Part shown: positions 61,573 to 64,000 of the stretch, in pieces | How the letters are laid out: each line of letters begins with the position of its first letter | How positions within the stretch are numbered: position 1 is the stretch's first letter | Assembly (NCBI GenBank): GCA_022578605.1 | Contig: MU394076.1 | Location: forward strand, 310,001-374,000 | Length of the DNA stretch: 64,000 nucleotides | Reading direction: 5' to 3' | Source of the DNA: Camillea tinctor | Taxonomy: Eukaryota > Ascomycota > Sordariomycetes > Xylariales > Xylariaceae | Program-made: the position numbers and the translations under genes | Notes under the pieces: generated by a model | Databases searched by the model: none | The model's input: the letters and a program-made list of their open reading frames with translations, nothing else | What the model was told of the DNA's origin: nothing

Positions 61573-64000
61573 ATGGCGACGGTGAGCAATCTTTCCTCGC
61601 AGGGCCTATTGGCGAGGACGAGGAATTTACAGTTCACCATAAATCGAACAATATCTACAAATAACGTTTATGTTAACCGTAGATCTTTGGGTCACTTATA
61701 CCACCAGCAGAGCAATTTACAACTTTTGAGAACAGGTAACATTGTTTTTTTCCCCTTCTCTTTTTTTTTTTCCCTTCAAATGATTCATTTGCATTTTCTT
61801 TCTCCTAAAAAAAAAACAAGATCTCCAATTCCGATCCCGGCGCTTAGTTTTCTACCTAACCAAAAAAGAAAACAAGACAACTTCTAGTTTTGCCGTGACG
61901 TCTCACCCGCCCGTCCCGTACATATATGTATAGACGTATAAGTTACCTACTATGGAAATAGGTGAACTGCCTCGCTCCTAGTGGACGAGAGAAAAATCGC
62001 CACTCGCGTGGCAGCATCATTCGGGCCACGCTATTTGGAGCTATGTACACCCATCGGGTAACCAACGACCCCATGAGTACCCACGCAGTTCGGTACATAC
62101 ATACCTACCACCTTACCACCGTCTTAAGTACTAGGTTACCTACATACATAATGTACTGGGTTACCCCAGAATGGTTTTTCTGTAACACGCACAGTCATCC
62201 ACAACTTCCACCGAGGATTTTTATTCCTGTCCTAAACAAACCCCTGCTTCACTTCCCACCGTTTATCCCTCTTCCTTGTTTTCCTGCTTTGCTTTGCTTT
62301 ATAAGACAAACTTCTTTCTTCCCTCGAGCTTGTATGGATCGATAGATACACAACTTGCTTAGAACTATCTTCTTTCCCCTCTTCCTTCCTCTGTTTGCTC
62401 TTTTATTTCCCCAAGTCAGTCCATACATCAATATTCTTCCTATTCGGGCCGCCTAACTTACTCCCCTCCTTGGATCAGATACCCCACAAACACCGATACC
62501 GTCAGGGTCTTCTACCCCACTATCACCGCGAGCGCCTACTACTTTGCCCAGAGGCTCACGACGTTCTTTCCACACCACCTCCGCCATGACGAGACTCAAC
62601 ATTAACAATATCAACCCTCATGTGGTTGAGGCCAAGTACGCCGTGCGCGGCGAGCTGGCTGTCAAGTCGGAGGAATATCGTGCTAAGCTACGAAGAGGTG
62701 ACAAGGATTTGCCCTTTTCTCAGGTCGTCAGCGCCAACATCGGCAATCCCCAACAGCTTGATCAGAAGCCTATTACTTTCTTCCGTCAGGTTCTAAGTTT
62801 GCTTGAGAACCCCAAGCTCCTAGAGCACGAAGATGTTCTGCTGAACTCGCTTGGTTACAAACCCGATGTTCTGGAGCGTGCTAAGAAGCTCTTGCACGAC
62901 GTCGGCAGCGTCGGTGCTTACAGCGCCAGCGCAGGTGTCCCTGCTATCAAGGAGAGCATTGCTAAATTCCTGGAAGGTAGGCTTTTTGATTTATTTCCAT
63001 TTTGCAGAGCGTTCACCTTGCTGACTCACCTCAATAGCACGAGATGGTTTCCCTGCTGACCCGGCCCACATCTACCTCTCGGCCGGTGCTTCTTCCGCTG
63101 TGAATACTCTGCTGCATATCATTTGCGCTGCTCCCAACTCAGGCGTGCTCGTACCCATTCCGCAATATCCGCTATACACTGCATCCCTCTCTGTCCTGAA
63201 TGCTACTTGTGTTCCTTACTACCTTAACGAGCATGAACATTGGGGCACCTCACACGACGCTATCAAGGAAGCTTACACCGCGGCCAAGGCTAACGGAACT
63301 GATGTCCGTGCCATCGTCATCATCAACCCGGGTAACCCCACCGGTGCCTCGCTACCCGAGGAAGATGTTAAGTCCGTCTTGGAATTTGCGGCTGAGGAGA
63401 AGCTTGTCGTCCTAGCCGACGAAGTTTACCAGACGAATGTCTTCATTGGTACTTTCCACAGCTTCCGGCAAACGCTCCACAAGCTCCAGCAAGAAGACCC
63501 GGAGAAGTATGGAGATGTTGAGCTTGCATCGATGCATTCCGTTTCTAAGGGTATGGTGGGCGAGTGTGGACACCGCGGTGGCTATTTCGACCTGGTCGGA
63601 TTTGATAAGGAGGTCGAGGAGCAAATTTACAAGTTTGTTTCCATCACTCTATGCGCACCTGTCATTGGCCAGTGCCTCGTCGAGATGATGGTTAACCCAC
63701 CTAAACCTGGTGACCCATCATGGGAGCTCTATAACGAGGAGTATAGTGGTATATTTAACAGGCTCAGGGAGCGTGCCAACGCACTATACGAGACCTTCCT
63801 AGGGATGGACGGTGTCGAATGTGGTAAGCCCCAGGGTAGCATGTATCTGTTCCCAACAGTCCATGTGCCCCCTAAGGCCGCCGAGGAGGCGAAACGCGAG
63901 GGCCGTACCCCTGACGAATTCTATTGCATGCGTATGCTGGAGGCTACGGGAGTGTGCGTTGTTCCCGGAAGCGGCTTCGGTCAGAAGGAGGGCACGCTCC
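61573..64000 (+). CDS. ALT1: Alanine aminotransferase (3' end outside window)
   Basis: Main exons 62506-62976 and 63038-beyond 64000 (61-bp intron, phase 1). The PLP enzyme interconverts alanine + 2-oxoglutarate and pyruvate + glutamate. Motifs: NINNINPHVVEAKYAVRGEL, SANIGNPQQLDQKPITFFRQ, AYSASAGVPAIKESIA, INPGNPTG, LADEVYQTNVF, and the PLP lysine in HSVSKGMVGECGHRGGY. A cytosolic start would be MTRLNINN at 62586. The frame upstream of it reads RRSFHTTSA, like the end of a mitochondrial presequence. An exon at 61573-61735 (MATVSNLSSQGLLARTRNLQ...; basic, no acidic residue in about 54 codons) ends with a phase-1 GTAACA donor and joins in frame to an acceptor at 62505 or 62478. The remote exon is inference. 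The protein is cut by the window edge. Confidence 0.88.
61736..62505 (+). promoter_or_regulatory. Possible 5' intron / internal promoter of ALT1
   Basis: About 770 bp, long for an intron in this genome. It is pyrimidine-rich towards 62380-62470, as in promoters elsewhere in the window, so it may also start a shorter transcript for the Met at 62586. Acceptors GTCAG (62505) and ATCAG (62478) are both in phase. Confidence 0.4.

Overview
The window is nuclear DNA of a filamentous ascomycete (Pezizomycotina, probably Sordariomycetes). Genes are dense and broken by short introns of about 50-170 bp with clear GT/AG ends and CTAAC/CTGAC-type branch sites. The proteins are recognisably fungal (Vps27, Hul4, Rei1, fungal rhodopsin-domain proteins, a GMC oxidoreductase, a reducing polyketide synthase relic). 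Intergenic DNA is AT-rich and carries pyrimidine tracts and TACCTAGGTA palindromes. No tRNA, rRNA, CRISPR array or bacterial-type operon was recognised. All exon models are read by eye.

0.8-15 kb is housekeeping. HBS1 (ribosome rescue) and VPS27 (ESCRT-0) lie on the minus strand. VPS27 is head-to-head with a rhodanese/USP deubiquitinase of the Doa4/USP8 type, so two endosomal ubiquitin-sorting functions share one 1.3-kb intergenic region. A long-chain acyl-CoA synthetase follows. 15-28.5 kb has a foldback repeat, the CCT5 chaperonin subunit, and a HUL4-type HECT E3 head-to-head with REI1. 28.5-47 kb has a gene-poor stretch, an orphan protein, MsrB, an Age2-like ArfGAP, the Sft1/Bet1-type SNARE, a Ysc84/Lsb3 SYLF-SH3 protein and two lineage-restricted proteins.

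47-61 kb is accessory. Two multi-pass rhodopsin-domain membrane proteins bracket a decaying secondary-metabolite locus. It holds the KR-ACP tail of a reducing polyketide synthase with a frameshift, a GMC oxidoreductase that is nearly complete, and a cytochrome P450 with at least three disabling lesions. After this the window returns to primary metabolism with alanine aminotransferase, which runs off the right end and appears to have a remote 5' exon encoding a mitochondrial presequence.

The most interesting signals are: the relic metabolite cluster; two competing 5' splice sites in HBS1 that could give a Ski7-like short protein; the VPS27/deubiquitinase divergent pair; the dual-start alanine aminotransferase; a 219-bp foldback element; and a retropepsin-like domain in an orphan protein.
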